64,000 nt of DNA. Origin: Aurifilum marmelostoma (Eukaryota; Ascomycota; Sordariomycetes; Diaporthales; Cryphonectriaceae). The position numbers were made by a program, and so were the translations under genes. The stretch covers positions 62,001 to 126,000 of the forward strand of contig JAMXSV010000012.1 of NCBI GenBank assembly GCA_027559495.1. Reading direction: 5' to 3'. The notes beneath the pieces are model-generated. The model saw only the letters and a program-made list of their open reading frames with translations. It had not been told where the DNA came from and did no database searches. The stretch's first letter is position 1. Each line of letters opens with the position of its first letter. Positions 13,401 through 23,765 of this stretch are shown in pieces.

Positions 13401-15165
13401 CGCCCACAATCAGAGTCTTGAGTGAGGGTATGTGTTCGGGCCGCATCAAAAGGGCAAGGCTAGCGACGGCGTAGGAGGCCGTGGCATGGAGCTCTCGCGC
13501 GCAGGCCTCGACGTCTGTAAGGAGAAGATCGCGTTCGGCAACGCAGAGAGTGCCACCCAGGGCCAAAGGCACAAAAGTGTCAATGATGACGGGATCGAAG
13601 GAAGGTGCGCTCAGGTTGAGCCAGCGGAGGCGCGGACCCGCTGGAAGATGGGAGAGTGGCACTGCTATTGTGGACTCTATGCAGGCCAGAGCTGCTCTGT
13701 GGCTGCCCAGCACTCCTTTTGGTTTACCGGTTGATCCGCTCGTATAAAACAGATAGGCAAGGTCATCTTCTGCTGGGGCTCGAACACCCACAACCGGTGG
13801 AGATGATGATGATGAGGTTGCCATCGACAACGTGTCGGGGATGGTATGGTCAGCCCGCCAGCTCGTTGGTTTCGTGATGTCGACCCATACAATTTCATCC
13901 TTTAAGCTGCTTTGTTGTTTCCCAGATGTCGGATCTCGGAGGCCATCATAATACCATGGCACAGCGCCAATTCCCAGAACAACGGGCGCGCCAAGATCCT
14001 CCACGATGGCTTGTAGTCTCTCTGGTGGTGCATCGGCTGGAAGAGAGCAGAAGGCGTGCCCAGACTTTAAAACGGCCAATTCAGCCAAGAAAAAGTCAGG
14101 ACTGGGTGCGATGAATAGAGGGAACGCGTACTGGTCACTCATGACCGGACGCCACCGCCTCTGAAACACCTGTAGCAGAAGACCGAGCTCCGAGGCGAGA
14201 GCTGTTGCCTGGTTGTCCAGTTCGGCATACGTGACGTCGCGCCGGTGGTATGCAGGCTGGCCTGGTAACGTGAGTGTCGCAGCAGAGGCAATAGGACCTC
14301 GATATAAATACTCGATGGCTATGTTGTCAGGATGTCGTCGAGCATTCTCTTCAAAGGCAGAATGAAGCAAGTGTGAAGTGATAGAATGATCACCACCTTT
14401 GATTCCCATAATGCCATCGATTTTGTAGGTACTATGCTTGTCGTGATACTGAATCTTCAGTGGTGGTTTCGGCTGTTGTAGGAAGGGCTCAAAGTTGACT
14501 CGAGAGGGCTCGAGATCTGCCCCAGCAGCGATATCGTTGGACAGACCAGAGCTGAGATAGGCAGCAGCCAGCTTGGTCAGGTGCCTTGCGGCAGTCTGTT
14601 CTCCATATTCGGCACGTAGGCTGAGGGAAATTCTAGCCTTGTCCTCCTCGTTGGTGTGCTCGACCGAGAGGACAAATGGTGGCCTTTGTTGCGCTGTCGA
14701 CAACACACAGTTGTCATCGTGACTTGTGAGAAGATTATGCGATCCACTGACAGCCGTGTCGGTGAGAATTATCTGAAAGTCGAGCTTCTCATCGATATGG
14801 GCTGCTCGTGAGAAGAAGTCCAGGTGCGGCTGTGGTGCCAGCACCGGTCCTGGCTGGGCTCCTCTGTCCGGCATCACAGCCTGGACCAGCACAGGCCCCA
14901 TGTCAGGGGCGTCTGCCAAAAATGCGACGCTCTCGGATCCGACAACATGGCCGACAAATCTTGCGAAACGGCAGATGAGGCCGTGAGATCCTGGGTGCGG
15001 GCGAATAGAAGCATCATGAACAGTGAAGGTACATCGAGCACCAGACGAGGCTGCGTCGGAGTTTGAGGTGGCAACCTGGAAAGACGGGAGTTTGGCCACA
15101 GGCAGGTCCCGGACTGAGGGAACCTGCATATACTCGGGCTGAAACCCCGGCTGAATGGACCCCAT
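10462..15165 (-). CDS. Single-module NRPS, A-T-C order
   Basis: Intronless 1567-residue non-ribosomal peptide synthetase; the first ATG in frame is at 15165. Residues 1-270 form a divergent region like the truncated condensation-like N-terminus of fungal siderophore synthetases. The adenylation domain (about 280-840) shows YTSGSTGKPKG near 473, NAYGPTET, YRTGDK, GRIDADQVKLNGRRVE and the A10 lysine in ASGKVDRKT near 832. The thiolation serine is in GMGMDSLR near 920. The C-terminal condensation domain (about 1080-1560) has the active-site motif SHPIFDG near 1198, which keeps the catalytic histidine although the first His of HHxxxDG is Ser. There is no thioesterase or reductase, so the C domain probably ends the reaction by amide or ester formation. 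The A-domain looks more siderophore-like than PKS-NRPS-like. The amino acid selected cannot be read with confidence. It could act with the PKS at 33.3 kb. Confidence 0.93.
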   Translation of the reverse strand: MGSIQPGFQPEYMQVPSVRDLPVAKLPSFQVATSNSDAASSGARCTFTVHDASIRPHPGSHGLICRFARFVGHVVGSESVAFLADAPDMGPVLVQAVMPDRGAQPGPVLAPQPHLDFFSRAAHIDEKLDFQIILTDTAVSGSHNLLTSHDDNCVLSTAQQRPPFVLSVEHTNEEDKARISLSLRAEYGEQTAARHLTKLAAAYLSSGLSNDIAAGADLEPSRVNFEPFLQQPKPPLKIQYHDKHSTYKIDGIMGIKGGDHSITSHLLHSAFEENARRHPDNIAIEYLYRGPIASAATLTLPGQPAYHRRDVTYAELDNQATALASELGLLLQVFQRRWRPVMSDQYAFPLFIAPSPDFFLAELAVLKSGHAFCSLPADAPPERLQAIVEDLGAPVVLGIGAVPWYYDGLRDPTSGKQQSSLKDEIVWVDITKPTSWRADHTIPDTLSMATSSSSSPPVVGVRAPAEDDLAYLFYTSGSTGKPKGVLGSHRAALACIESTIAVPLSHLPAGPRLRWLNLSAPSFDPVIIDTFVPLALGGTLCVAERDLLLTDVEACARELHATASYAVASLALLMRPEHIPSLKTLIVGGESVNGRVIEKFARVEGVETDQRRLINAYGPTETTIFCTAESCTKTTRSSVIGEALGSAFFLMADPEALDVGELRETPLGLAGELIVGGPQVARGYLNRPEATARAFLPVARFPELGLPSGTILYRTGDKTRVVWSADGRPRIDFLGRIDADQVKLNGRRVELTEIENVLAGAEGVRAVAAVAIKPGEGLRAEMMAFLTIWNGDDRQDVVEKCHTEAARLLPEWMRPGSYTVLDQIPCTASGKVDRKTLLRLATQVDEIPSKSSVTNGMISSVGTAATKETRNSDNKTKKQNDDDQPLPMDSPSIVKRGLIAALGVHAGDADSATTLVGMGMDSLRTMLLLQSVRNDGIADLTMHEVLSSTTVVDLIRLIESKKASAYNVLEGDGHQVSFGNDNGESMQSIKVCADETIVDDVDVAAIAVDDEEALYELPISAKLRHFSYHCLAQCTSALSIGPEDFEQVLPTTNTQTRILFIATQSDFFDAARYSGRPQVEHFLYNLPLDKIDPGRLRQAVDVVLRRHDCFRAVFCRVEHPLAPFSMCILNKDSDRAAVPTVNIVCSFDIENTSLWQSTLVSAQRGAEASMSPDRPGVVVTWIRSPDETHHVMVLSLSHPIFDGVMITHLRKEIAAEYGHPGKPSAGIRSLTDQNERMPTIPMRGAVELLLNGTDCTETIFYWMQRFGGVPDFRLGPNKPVLKEKETPLQIQEGQKETHMRSSALRSSLSMNELFSSAVSKLGTTMAAVVQAAWASVLAQTHKNDVAVESHASIVNGGAMTHGEGKLDIQFGNILHGRHTQDLWRCMAPLLTTVPMHLVLESCDNHNGNSDRKKKNPTNREICNSLAMQHVEAAPYIEVPCPTLDMFKLGHYRFDTSLNLQAYRRENNDGESSNSSSMSDLPGWNPEQNLLPPYKEVDIGFPIMIEVWPAFGAEGPDWSGKMTLKCTYNVRRPGYEFLSDDWVAGMLGAFEEALLRIIGDPDDEFYIG

Positions 15166-17195
15166 GACAAGGCCTCTCAGTATCGAGCTGTACAAAACTT
15201 GAGGATAGAGAAGTAAGTAACGCGTGATGTGCGCTCAGGCCTCATAAATACTCGACCACTAGAGTGAGCATTCGAAAACCAGTCAAAGGATGGCATATAT
15301 TTTGTTAGCGATGGTAATTTATGCTCGGTAGCCCTTAGCGAGCAGTGACCGCCTCCTCTAATGTGCGAATCAATACTACCATGCAGCAAGCCAACCAACA
15401 CCACTTGGTCTACACATGAAGTCAAGAGTGTCTAGCTAGTGAGCTGTAGATAAAAAAATCATTCTACCTACTTAGTAAAGCCTAGACCTATTACGGCACT
15501 GGGAAAACGAAGTCTGCAGAGAGGCTTCGAAGCAGTTATACAGGATTAATTATCGAGTTTACTATGCTTGGAATCAATGAACAATACTAATACGAATAGC
15601 GAATCCAAAGCCACAGCAGAAAATGCCCAAAAACATAGAAGCTTTGCACTCTACTTGCGTTGTCTGAGTGAGAAGGTCTTGTACTGTGTTCAAAGTGCAT
15701 TTCTCCTAGTATGCAATTCAATCCATTTCCCGATAAGGCCCGGGTGCTCTGGTCAAGAGCACACATAATGTCCAAACCTGTATATATCGGTAGGTAGGGA
15801 CCGTAATCTCTCTGTTTGCCTGACTAAGGAGGGGCGTGTGTTTGAAACATACACAGGTCTCCTAGTAATTACCACACTGAAATCGCGGCAGGATGTATAC
15901 AGGCAGTACTTGCTACCGATTCAGGAAAGGAGTTCTGCTCTGCAGTCATATTTACTTGTTTAGGCAAAGTCGACCAGATAAGACACACCTCCAACCCCTC
16001 TTTGTGGATTGTTGCCAGTGTAGGAACACGTTGGGCAACCCAGTGATCAATCACCTCGTAATACAAGCCAAGCACGACTCAGTCAGTACCAATGCCCATT
16101 CCTGCAGTCAGCCAACACTGTCCAAGGTCTGGCACTCTGGGTCGGGGCGCTCGCAAACGCTGATCCTAGAACTGCCCTATGCATATTATATGTGCCGAAT
16201 TCCGGGCTGGTCAAGCTTTCTCTAAGGCTGGCACTAAGGAAAGCGTGCGACGGCATGCCTGTGGCGGGGTTGTGAGCTGAAGGGGTGCTGCACATTTGCA
16301 AGGGTTCTCTTTAAGGTGGGGACGTGTTGGATGTAAGAAAGTAAGCCTGTAGTTCTTGCGTACCTTTACAGGGTGGCTTGGCTGAGAGGGTACGCTATTG
16401 AGACATGGACTGTGTACCAGCTTTCCCTTTCACAGGGTCGTCCTACCAGGCCCTTTGGCGGGCAAAGCGAAAAAGGCATCATTCCGCGAAAAATGATGGC
16501 GCTGGCGGCATGTGCCGTGCTCCTGCATAAATCGGGCAACGCCTCGTCACCTCTTACCAGAACAAAGGCGTCCCCCCGTATCATTCCTTCAGAGGCGTAC
16601 TGGTCCACTGACGCGGTAGCCCACCTGAGGCTTGTGACTTTGTTCGTCTGCTGAATAAGTCCTAATCTTCTCGTCACTTTCCTTTACTCTTTTTCCTCTT
16701 TTTCTCGCGGGATCCTTGACTTGTTGTTTGCCTAAATGCTGCGCAGAATCTTCTCCCTCATTCCTTTTTCGATATTCGGCTTTTGTTTCTCTTTGCCCTT
16801 TTTCCAAAATCCTAAATCATCTCCGTCTCCGCAACCTCGACGGACGAGTATTCCAGTCAAGTCAGAACCTCGGAGCTGTTTTCCTCATTTGACTTGCCAC
16901 TGCATCTCTTGGCTCTTATCCTTCTTAGTTCTTACTGTGACAATAACGCGGCTGTTACTGCTTCTGCTGCTGCCGCCATCATCGCTATTGCTATTGTTGT
17001 CGTCGGGACTTGGTCATCATCAGGCTTCTCGTCACCACTACCTCTTCATCTTTCTCCTCGTCTTTTGCCCTACTATCTCACTTTGCAGTATCACCGATAG
17101 AGTTCTTTAACTTAGACTTCCCTTGGACAGTAGAAGAGCCAGAGCAATAGGGGAGGAACGAAAGCAAAGAAAGGGGGAGAAAACAAGAAAACACA
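15166..17195. promoter_or_regulatory. Divergent promoter region, NRPS and DUF7702 gene
   Basis: Two kb without a supported gene between divergently read genes. The right part (16680-17195) is strongly pyrimidine-rich on the plus strand, like a fungal 5' UTR and core promoter. A stretch near 16370-16395 resembles one arm of a TPP riboswitch but lacks the rest. Confidence 0.5.
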
Positions 17196-18092
17196 ATGTT
17201 GGACCAGCCTGGCATATTCACTTACCGCGACGGCGTTGCTGTGGTCCAGCTCATCCCCTTCTCCATCTACCTAGGCTTCGCCTTCGTGCTTTGTTGGCGC
17301 CATGGCTTTCGACGCTCCGAGGGTTGGATCATTCTAGTCACCTTTTCTCTTCTGCGCATACTCGCTGCGTCCTTTCAGCTTGCCTCTATCACCCATCCCA
17401 TCGATGCCGTCTACGGAGGGGCTCTCATCTGCCAGGGTATCGGCTTGGCACCGCTGACCCTCTTGAACCTTGCTGTGTTTGTCAGACTGTCAGTCTTGGC
17501 CCCTTGTCTCCTTCTTCTCCTCAAAGTTCTCTCGACTAATGCGACGGATTGGGGGTCCAAAACAAATTACAGGAACAAATTTCTCAACCTAATACATTCC
17601 AAAATCTTCTCTGTCATCTCCCTGACCGCGATCGCCGGAATCGTGCTGGCCATCTACGGCGGCACTGAGTCGGCCGACTCGCCGACCCTGGCGACCAATG
17701 ACCTGCTCAAAGCTTCTGTCATTGTCTTCGTCGCCTGCTATGTCATCTTTCTCGTCTTGTTCCTAGTCTTTCTGTGGCAGTGGAACGCCATGCCAGCGGG
17801 CGAGCACAAGTTGCTCCTCTGTTTCGCCGCCTGCGCGCCGTTCATGGTGGTCCGGCTCCTGTATAGCGTCCTGGGAACCTTCGTGGAGAGCCTAAGGGCC
17901 CAGTTCAGCGTGCTCACTGGAGACGTCACGACCTTCCTCTGCATGGCTGTTCTGGAGGAGATTTTCATTGTCGCCTTCTTTGTCTTTGCGGGACTCAGGC
18001 TGGACCGTCTCCCGCCCGAGTTGAAAAATGCTTCCAAGTCGCGCGATTCGACGAGGGGCATCAAGCTCCGGTCCAGAGACTCAAGAATGTGA
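17196..18092 (+). CDS. Seven-helix membrane protein, DUF7702-like
   Basis: Integral membrane protein with about seven hydrophobic segments, resembling the fungal DUF7702 family (function unknown). The whole frame is open for 298 codons. An in-frame 84-nt intron at 17489-17572 is likely: GTCAGT donor, CTAAT branch site and TACAG acceptor. Removing it gives 270 residues and joins VFVRL to NKFLNLIHSKIF, restoring the short loop expected between helices, whereas retention adds an extra hydrophobic run. Family members start with a similar tyrosine/glycine-rich segment followed by HGF and GWI motifs, present here as RHGFRRSEGWI. The C-terminus is basic and cytosolic-looking. It lies inside the cluster between NRPS and ankyrin gene; a sensor or transport role is possible but not shown. 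Confidence 0.85.
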   Translation: MLDQPGIFTYRDGVAVVQLIPFSIYLGFAFVLCWRHGFRRSEGWIILVTFSLLRILAASFQLASITHPIDAVYGGALICQGIGLAPLTLLNLAVFVRLSVLAPCLLLLLKVLSTNATDWGSKTNYRNKFLNLIHSKIFSVISLTAIAGIVLAIYGGTESADSPTLATNDLLKASVIVFVACYVIFLVLFLVFLWQWNAMPAGEHKLLLCFAACAPFMVVRLLYSVLGTFVESLRAQFSVLTGDVTTFLCMAVLEEIFIVAFFVFAGLRLDRLPPELKNASKSRDSTRGIKLRSRDSRM

Positions 18093-20224
18093 AAATGGCA
18101 GTCCGAGGCTCGCGAGGCGGGATATGAAAGTTATGCTGACAAGCAATGGGGAGAGAGGGGGTGAACGGAGGGGTAGTCGTGGACCTAGTGAATGGTGTAC
18201 TCAACATTCTGGCTGATATCCTCTTCTATGTTATGGCTTTTTTAGGTTTTTTTTTTTTTTTTTTTTTTTTTGTAGAAAAGGAAAGGAAAAAAAAAAGGGG
18301 GGGGTGGATATGAACAATATCTTGTGGTTGTCGATCAGAGATGGCTTCAAGCGATCATAGTTCTATCTATGTTTTCCCGGCTCTCTCTCTCTGTCTTGGC
18401 CCGTCTTCAGCAGGTCTATGTATGTCCACCGCAAGCAAACAGTCCTATGCTACTATTATCTTATTATCTGTCCGGCAACACGATCAAATGCAGGGTCTCA
18501 ATAGCTGAGCATGCATTACCATTCACCGTGACACAATATCATGGTACAGCCGCAAAAATTGTTCTGGGATCAAGCCTCTTCTGGGCTGAGTAAGCACTGT
18601 ATTACATATGCACGTGGGGTCTTGTCATCCTTTCGTGACTTTCTCTGGGAGGTGACAACCAACAGAGTGAGAAGGGGGATCCCATCAAGATTGAGTTCGG
18701 GCAGGCGTTCGCGTACATCCAAGTAACGCATACACAGCCTAATAAATGACGCCGGGTCATACGAGAAGAATATGACGACGCCTCGCAAGCTCTGTTGGTG
18801 GGGTCGGGGCTGGGAAGAGGAGGAGGGAAACGAGGAGGATCGGGGTTGGCCTTTGACGGCAGGGGTTGTGAGCCCCTCGAGTTGAAGGAGGAATCACCCA
18901 TGGTACTATAGATGAGATGGCGCGCGAAATCTCGCCTAGAATTACACCATGAGTTAGCACTATATCCAGAAAGGCCGCAGCGGCGTGGGCGTATGGCGTA
19001 TTACCCTTTTCGGGAGGGCAAAGTGGGCAGTAATACTGCACGTACCATTGGAGGGAGGTTATGATCTAGCGCGGTACTTGTTGACAAAGGATCAGGAATT
19101 GGGGCCGTTGACAGCAGATCCTCACAAAAATAGTACCCTACCCAGAGAGGCGAGGGCCACGCTTGTCTCTGAAAACCCCAACTCTTCTAGAGAATAACAA
19201 AAATGGTAGAGGAGGGGCAAAAAGCAAAAAGAAAGGACCATTTTAGACAGCCCCTGCGTGATAAAGCCTACTCCTAATATAAGAAGAGATATGATTCTCG
19301 GCTATCGTTGGCGGGCTACGTTTCAGCTCACCAAGTGAGAGACCTCGCGAAGCAGCCAGGCTCCGCGGGGAACAAGACCCCCCACGAATGAGATCCACTA
19401 CGGAATCCTGCCACGTTCTCTCCTGGTCATTGGTGACGACAAAGGATGGTTGTTCCGCCATTGGTCCGGACTGCCACATTTCCTGGAGAGACCAAGGTTC
19501 GGAAATAATCCATACGGTCCACGAGGCGTAGGAAGACAGCATTCCTTCTGGTCATCGTCCACCACTGTCTGTATGTTGGGGCCCGAAAGAACATTCGTGC
19601 AGCTTACACCCTATGCTATGAATGAGGACTTGATTGTGTGGGAACTTGTCTAGGGTCGACAGACAAATCCCGAGCCTCGAGGTATTTCTCTAGGATCACC
19701 ACCTGCCGACTGGAGTGCCCGCCCTCCCAGAAGCGTCGAGCTCGCAGTATTACACAACCCATAACAAATAAATATCGAAGGTATTGATTGAAACTGGAAT
19801 AATTTATCGTGGTACACATAAGTATTCCTTCTGGTTCTTTGGAAATTTTGACTTCTTTTTCCTACTTCTTTTTCCTCCTTTTTTTTTTTCGGTTTCTTTT
19901 TCGCCCACACCTTTCTTGAGTTCCTAGGATGCGTGAGATTTTGAATCCATCGCTCGTTCAGACAGGTTGGTTTCGCAGAAATCCTTAGACCGGGCCACAC
20001 GGCGCATCATCCCACTACCAGGACCTTCATCTGTTAATTATTATATACTTGACCTCACTGCAACCCACACCTCGGGAGCTCTTGTGGGAAAGTCCTTCAG
20101 TGGTCCGTCTCCGCTCCCACCTGTTAGTCGAAGTATCAGTAGGATCCACACCACGCAGTGCCAAGCAGGTCTTGATAGTCCCAGCTGCACACAGGCTCAA
20201 GGTTTTCAGGAAGTTTACCACACA
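18093..20224. other. Intergenic, no gene recognised
   Basis: Contains a 25-nt poly-T tract (18247-18271) soon after the DUF7702 gene and several short open frames without family resemblance. The last 200 bp is the promoter/5' UTR of the ankyrin gene. No basic-leucine-zipper exon could be found here. Confidence 0.55.
18247..18271. repeat. Poly-T tract
   Basis: An uninterrupted run of about 25 T, followed by an A/G-rich stretch. It lies just downstream of the DUF7702-like gene, probably within or after its 3' UTR. Confidence 0.9.
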
Positions 20225-21410
20225 ATGTCCACACTATCCCGAACAGGGGTCCTGTCAACCCAGGAGAATGCAGGTGGTCGTAAGTCTAGAATCAGGCTTT
20301 CATCGTCACCAGCTCTTCAAATGTTTTCATTTTTTTGTTTTTTGTGTTTTCGTATTTTCAGAACCAAAACAAATCCTTGTAGAGTCAGAAACAATGCACT
20401 GACGCCTGGCACCATCTGCAGGCTCCGAATCGTCCAGCAACTCACCTGAGAACCACAAACGACGACGCCGGTCTCCGAACAAGTTGGTATGGACACAGCC
20501 ACGTACGGTTCCGCCGTCGCTCCACAAGAATGCAAGAAGAATCTCATCAGCATCGTCCGACCTCATGACGCACAAGAGTACGAACCACAACAACCACAGC
20601 AACAACAATAACAACAAAGACGATACGTTGCGAAACCAGCAGCAGCACTCGACGCAGCAGAATCCTCAGCCTCAGACAAGCTTATCGAGCCTATTGACCC
20701 CGAGAAGCCAGACGAGGGACGCCTCGGACTGGAAGATGGACACGGACTTCCTCGACCTCGGGGGTGCGTCCGATGTGGCGGACGAGGTCGTTGTCCAGAG
20801 TCTTCTGCAATGTTCCACGTCGCTGCCCGACGCGACTTCGTTAACAACACCACAGTCCATGGATCGGCAGTCTTACCCGCTGCATGTAGATTCGACCTAT
20901 ATTGGCAGTCGAATGTCTGGTCTGGCAGACGACAGTACCGAGTCCAGTGATAATTCCCTACCTGCAGCGCCAGATCCTGGTTTTGGCCTGGCTGGCCTCA
21001 ACGGCTTCAGCGCCATTCACCTCGCAGCGCACTTTGGCAAATTCTCCATCATCCGCCTTCTGCTATCTGCTTGCCCCGAGGACGTGGACCTGCTCAACCA
21101 TGACTCCCAGACACCTCTGCACATTGCTGCCTCAGAAGGCCATGTCGAGGTCATCCGCGAGCTGCTCCGCTCAGGTGCCAACACCCTGCTGCAAGACGTG
21201 GATGGACGCACAGCCTTGCATCTGGCTGTGGCAAAGGGAAACCTCGATCTCGTGCGTATATTGTTGGATGACTCTCACGGTCAAACCATGGTCCGTATGG
21301 TAGACGGATCTGGGAAGACTCCTCTTCATCAGGCAGTCCTACAGGAGTGTGGACAAATCGTGCGATTGTTACTGCAGAGGGGCGCAGACCCGCGGACACC
21401 GATTGGTTAG
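20225..21410 (+). CDS. Ankyrin-repeat protein, possible cluster regulator
   Basis: A 347-residue protein from exons 20225-20279 and 20422-21410; the intron 20280-20421 has a GTAAGT donor and TGCAG acceptor, phase 1. The N-terminal half is low in complexity: Ser/Asn/Gln-rich stretches and a basic patch HKRRRRSPNK that could be a nuclear localisation signal. The C-terminal third has about four ankyrin repeats, for example GFSAIHLAAHFGKFSIIRLL, QTPLHIAASEGHVEVIRELL and RTALHLAVAKGNLDLVRILL, running to the end of the protein. This layout resembles the bANK regulators of the TOXE/Aps2 type, which pair an N-terminal basic DNA-binding region with C-terminal ankyrins. The usual basic region is not visible, so either an upstream exon is missing from this model or the protein is not a DNA binder. 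It is intact otherwise. Confidence 0.8.
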
Positions 21411-23765
21411 GGAGAGAGGGGTCCAGGCCTTTTACCTCTACCTCTCAAGGTTCTAAAAGCTTTCAAAATCTTACAAGGGACCACGGGAGGCAGTCAGGGC
21501 CGTCAGTCAAGAAGGGGAAAAATGTTAGCAGTGTCGTATTGCAATGACCTCGGGACAAAATGATTACTGTACACTAGGCCAATGTTTCAACCGGCACGGG
21601 CCTTGGCTTGGCAATCTGCATTGGGCACTTGGCAAGGCTGAGGGGGTCACCGTGTAGGTGGAGATACACCGCGGATCACTACGAGGCCCGCCACACCTTT
21701 GCCACTCATGCACTTAGTACTTTGGAGTGAGCAATCCTGGGCCCAGAATTTACTTGAAGCCGGACCTGCAGCAGCTTGTACACATAATTCTATTGAGTCA
21801 TCTGGCCATGTATCACAGACATAAGAGATAATACGGACAATGTAGAGGATGCGAATTCCTGGTAGAAGTCTTTGACGCTATGAATGACCGCATAACCTAC
21901 ATTCTTTCGGACGCATAAAAAAGAGAAAGAGAAAAAAAAGAGGGGGCGGGGGCGGAGGAAGACAGGAAAGCAGAAAGGCAGAAACAGCGAGGGTAAAATT
22001 AGGGGACTGAAATAGCCTGGAAAAATTCGTACAAACGTGGCTCATTCTCTATGTTCCCTCTTCGCTAGAATTCCAGCATATTCTGTTACACCACTAAGCC
22101 GAATGCTGATTTATGAGAACAAAAGGCAAATTAGATATCTCATCATACGCTACATGTTGACAGACTATTGCGGCACTGGCGAAGTGGCTGAGACATGTAC
22201 TTCCCAGAACTGGATTTAGTTTACTTTTCCTCAGTACAGCCAGAGCCTAGGCCCGCTTAGAACGTGGGCGAGGAGAAGAAGGATATACAAGAGAGAAACC
22301 GTCTTTACCACTTGGAAAGGGTTCAGCATTCAGAGTAGAGGGCACAATACCGGACTCCACCTCTTCGTTGACACGATCCTTGCTTCATTTTCGAGCAATA
22401 ACATTACTTTTAACTATTATCACGTCGACATCATGCTTGGCTACAGTTTTGTGAAGTATCCGCACACTCTTGACAAGCCAATTCTGACTGCTGACCCCAT
22501 TGTGCGTCCCCGGTCATGCTGTCGACACATGCACACCGCTCAACACGAAAACGCTATCACGGATCAGATGCCTGGGGCTGAGAGATGCTAGCCGACAAGT
22601 CCGAGAAGAGTTGAGAACAATCCTGGATCTGACCAACCAGCACTTGGAAGGATCGCGTTTCACGCTATGAATCCACTGCAGATCCACAGTTCACAGTACA
22701 AAAAGTGCAAAAAGAAGGGGGGCTGGGGACCCTGGACCCCCGACACGACTGTCACGGACGAAAGACCTGCCTGCACTTCGCCCTTTTAGCATACATTTCG
22801 CGCGAATGACGAGGGGAGAAAGAAAACTATTGAAATTAGTGGATGTACTATGGGCCTTCGTGTACCTAGTCAGATATTACATATCCCGTCGAGTTCTGAA
22901 CACCTCAGAGACAGAAATGCCACAGTCATATCACAGACCATGTGACAGATAGGAACACAACCGCCAAACTACGCCCTGTCGCCACTTTGCGGCAATGTTA
23001 TCGGGTTAGGCACACAAACCTAGTACACAGGATCCTGCTGATATTACCCCATGCTGATGACATGACCGTGTACATATGATGTACACATCACCCTTGGTAG
23101 GATCCCAGGAACCACCACACACTCTCTTATCTGTAGCATACAAGAAGTGGGCGGGAGGAGGGTTACTCGTAGTAGATATGTATTTCTCCAGGGGTGAAGC
23201 TACCTTTTCAGTACAAGAAGTATGAGTGATATGCAAGCTTTCTCTCGGCCGATCACAAATGTTATATCTGGCTGAGGAATTAAGTATGCACCCCAGAAGA
23301 GCAATGTAAGATCAAGCTCTAATCGGGTAAGTTAGTGAGCGATGCCTTATAATGGGCGTCTTGCTAGCTTGCAGGAACGAGATTCCACTATAGCGGGTAA
23401 AGTCTGAGTTGAGGAATAAATTGAGCTTCGGCTTGACTGTGACGAGGCTGATCATGAACCAAAGGTCACTTCCATGCCCCTCCAGGCTTGAATTAGGAAT
23501 ACTCTTCGAGTCCTATTTAGTGACACATGCAAATTCAGTAAGTTTAGTTGCACCCAGGACCAAAGGATGATATCACTACAGTAGGACTTAGTCGCCGCAT
23601 AAGATTACCCTAAGTCAGATCCATGGGGGAACAGGCATATACAGCTCACTGTCTGTTAAAGTCGTCGAGATCTGAGCAGTTTCTTGTTTCGGATCTCAGG
23701 TCTCCAACTGACAAACCGCTTCCGCACCATTTACCACAGAAAGTCTCCGGCACCAAGATCTCAAA
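21411..23765. other. Intergenic, no gene recognised
   Basis: About 2.35 kb with no supported gene on either strand. Composition is near even, with a purine-rich patch around 21915-21970. It includes the promoter of the LovG-like hydrolase at the right end. Confidence 0.55.

Noticed and set aside
16365..16400. TPP riboswitch-like arm (GGCTTGGCTGAGAGG)
   Set aside because: The second conserved arm and the pairing stems of a TPP aptamer are missing, and no thiamine gene is nearby.
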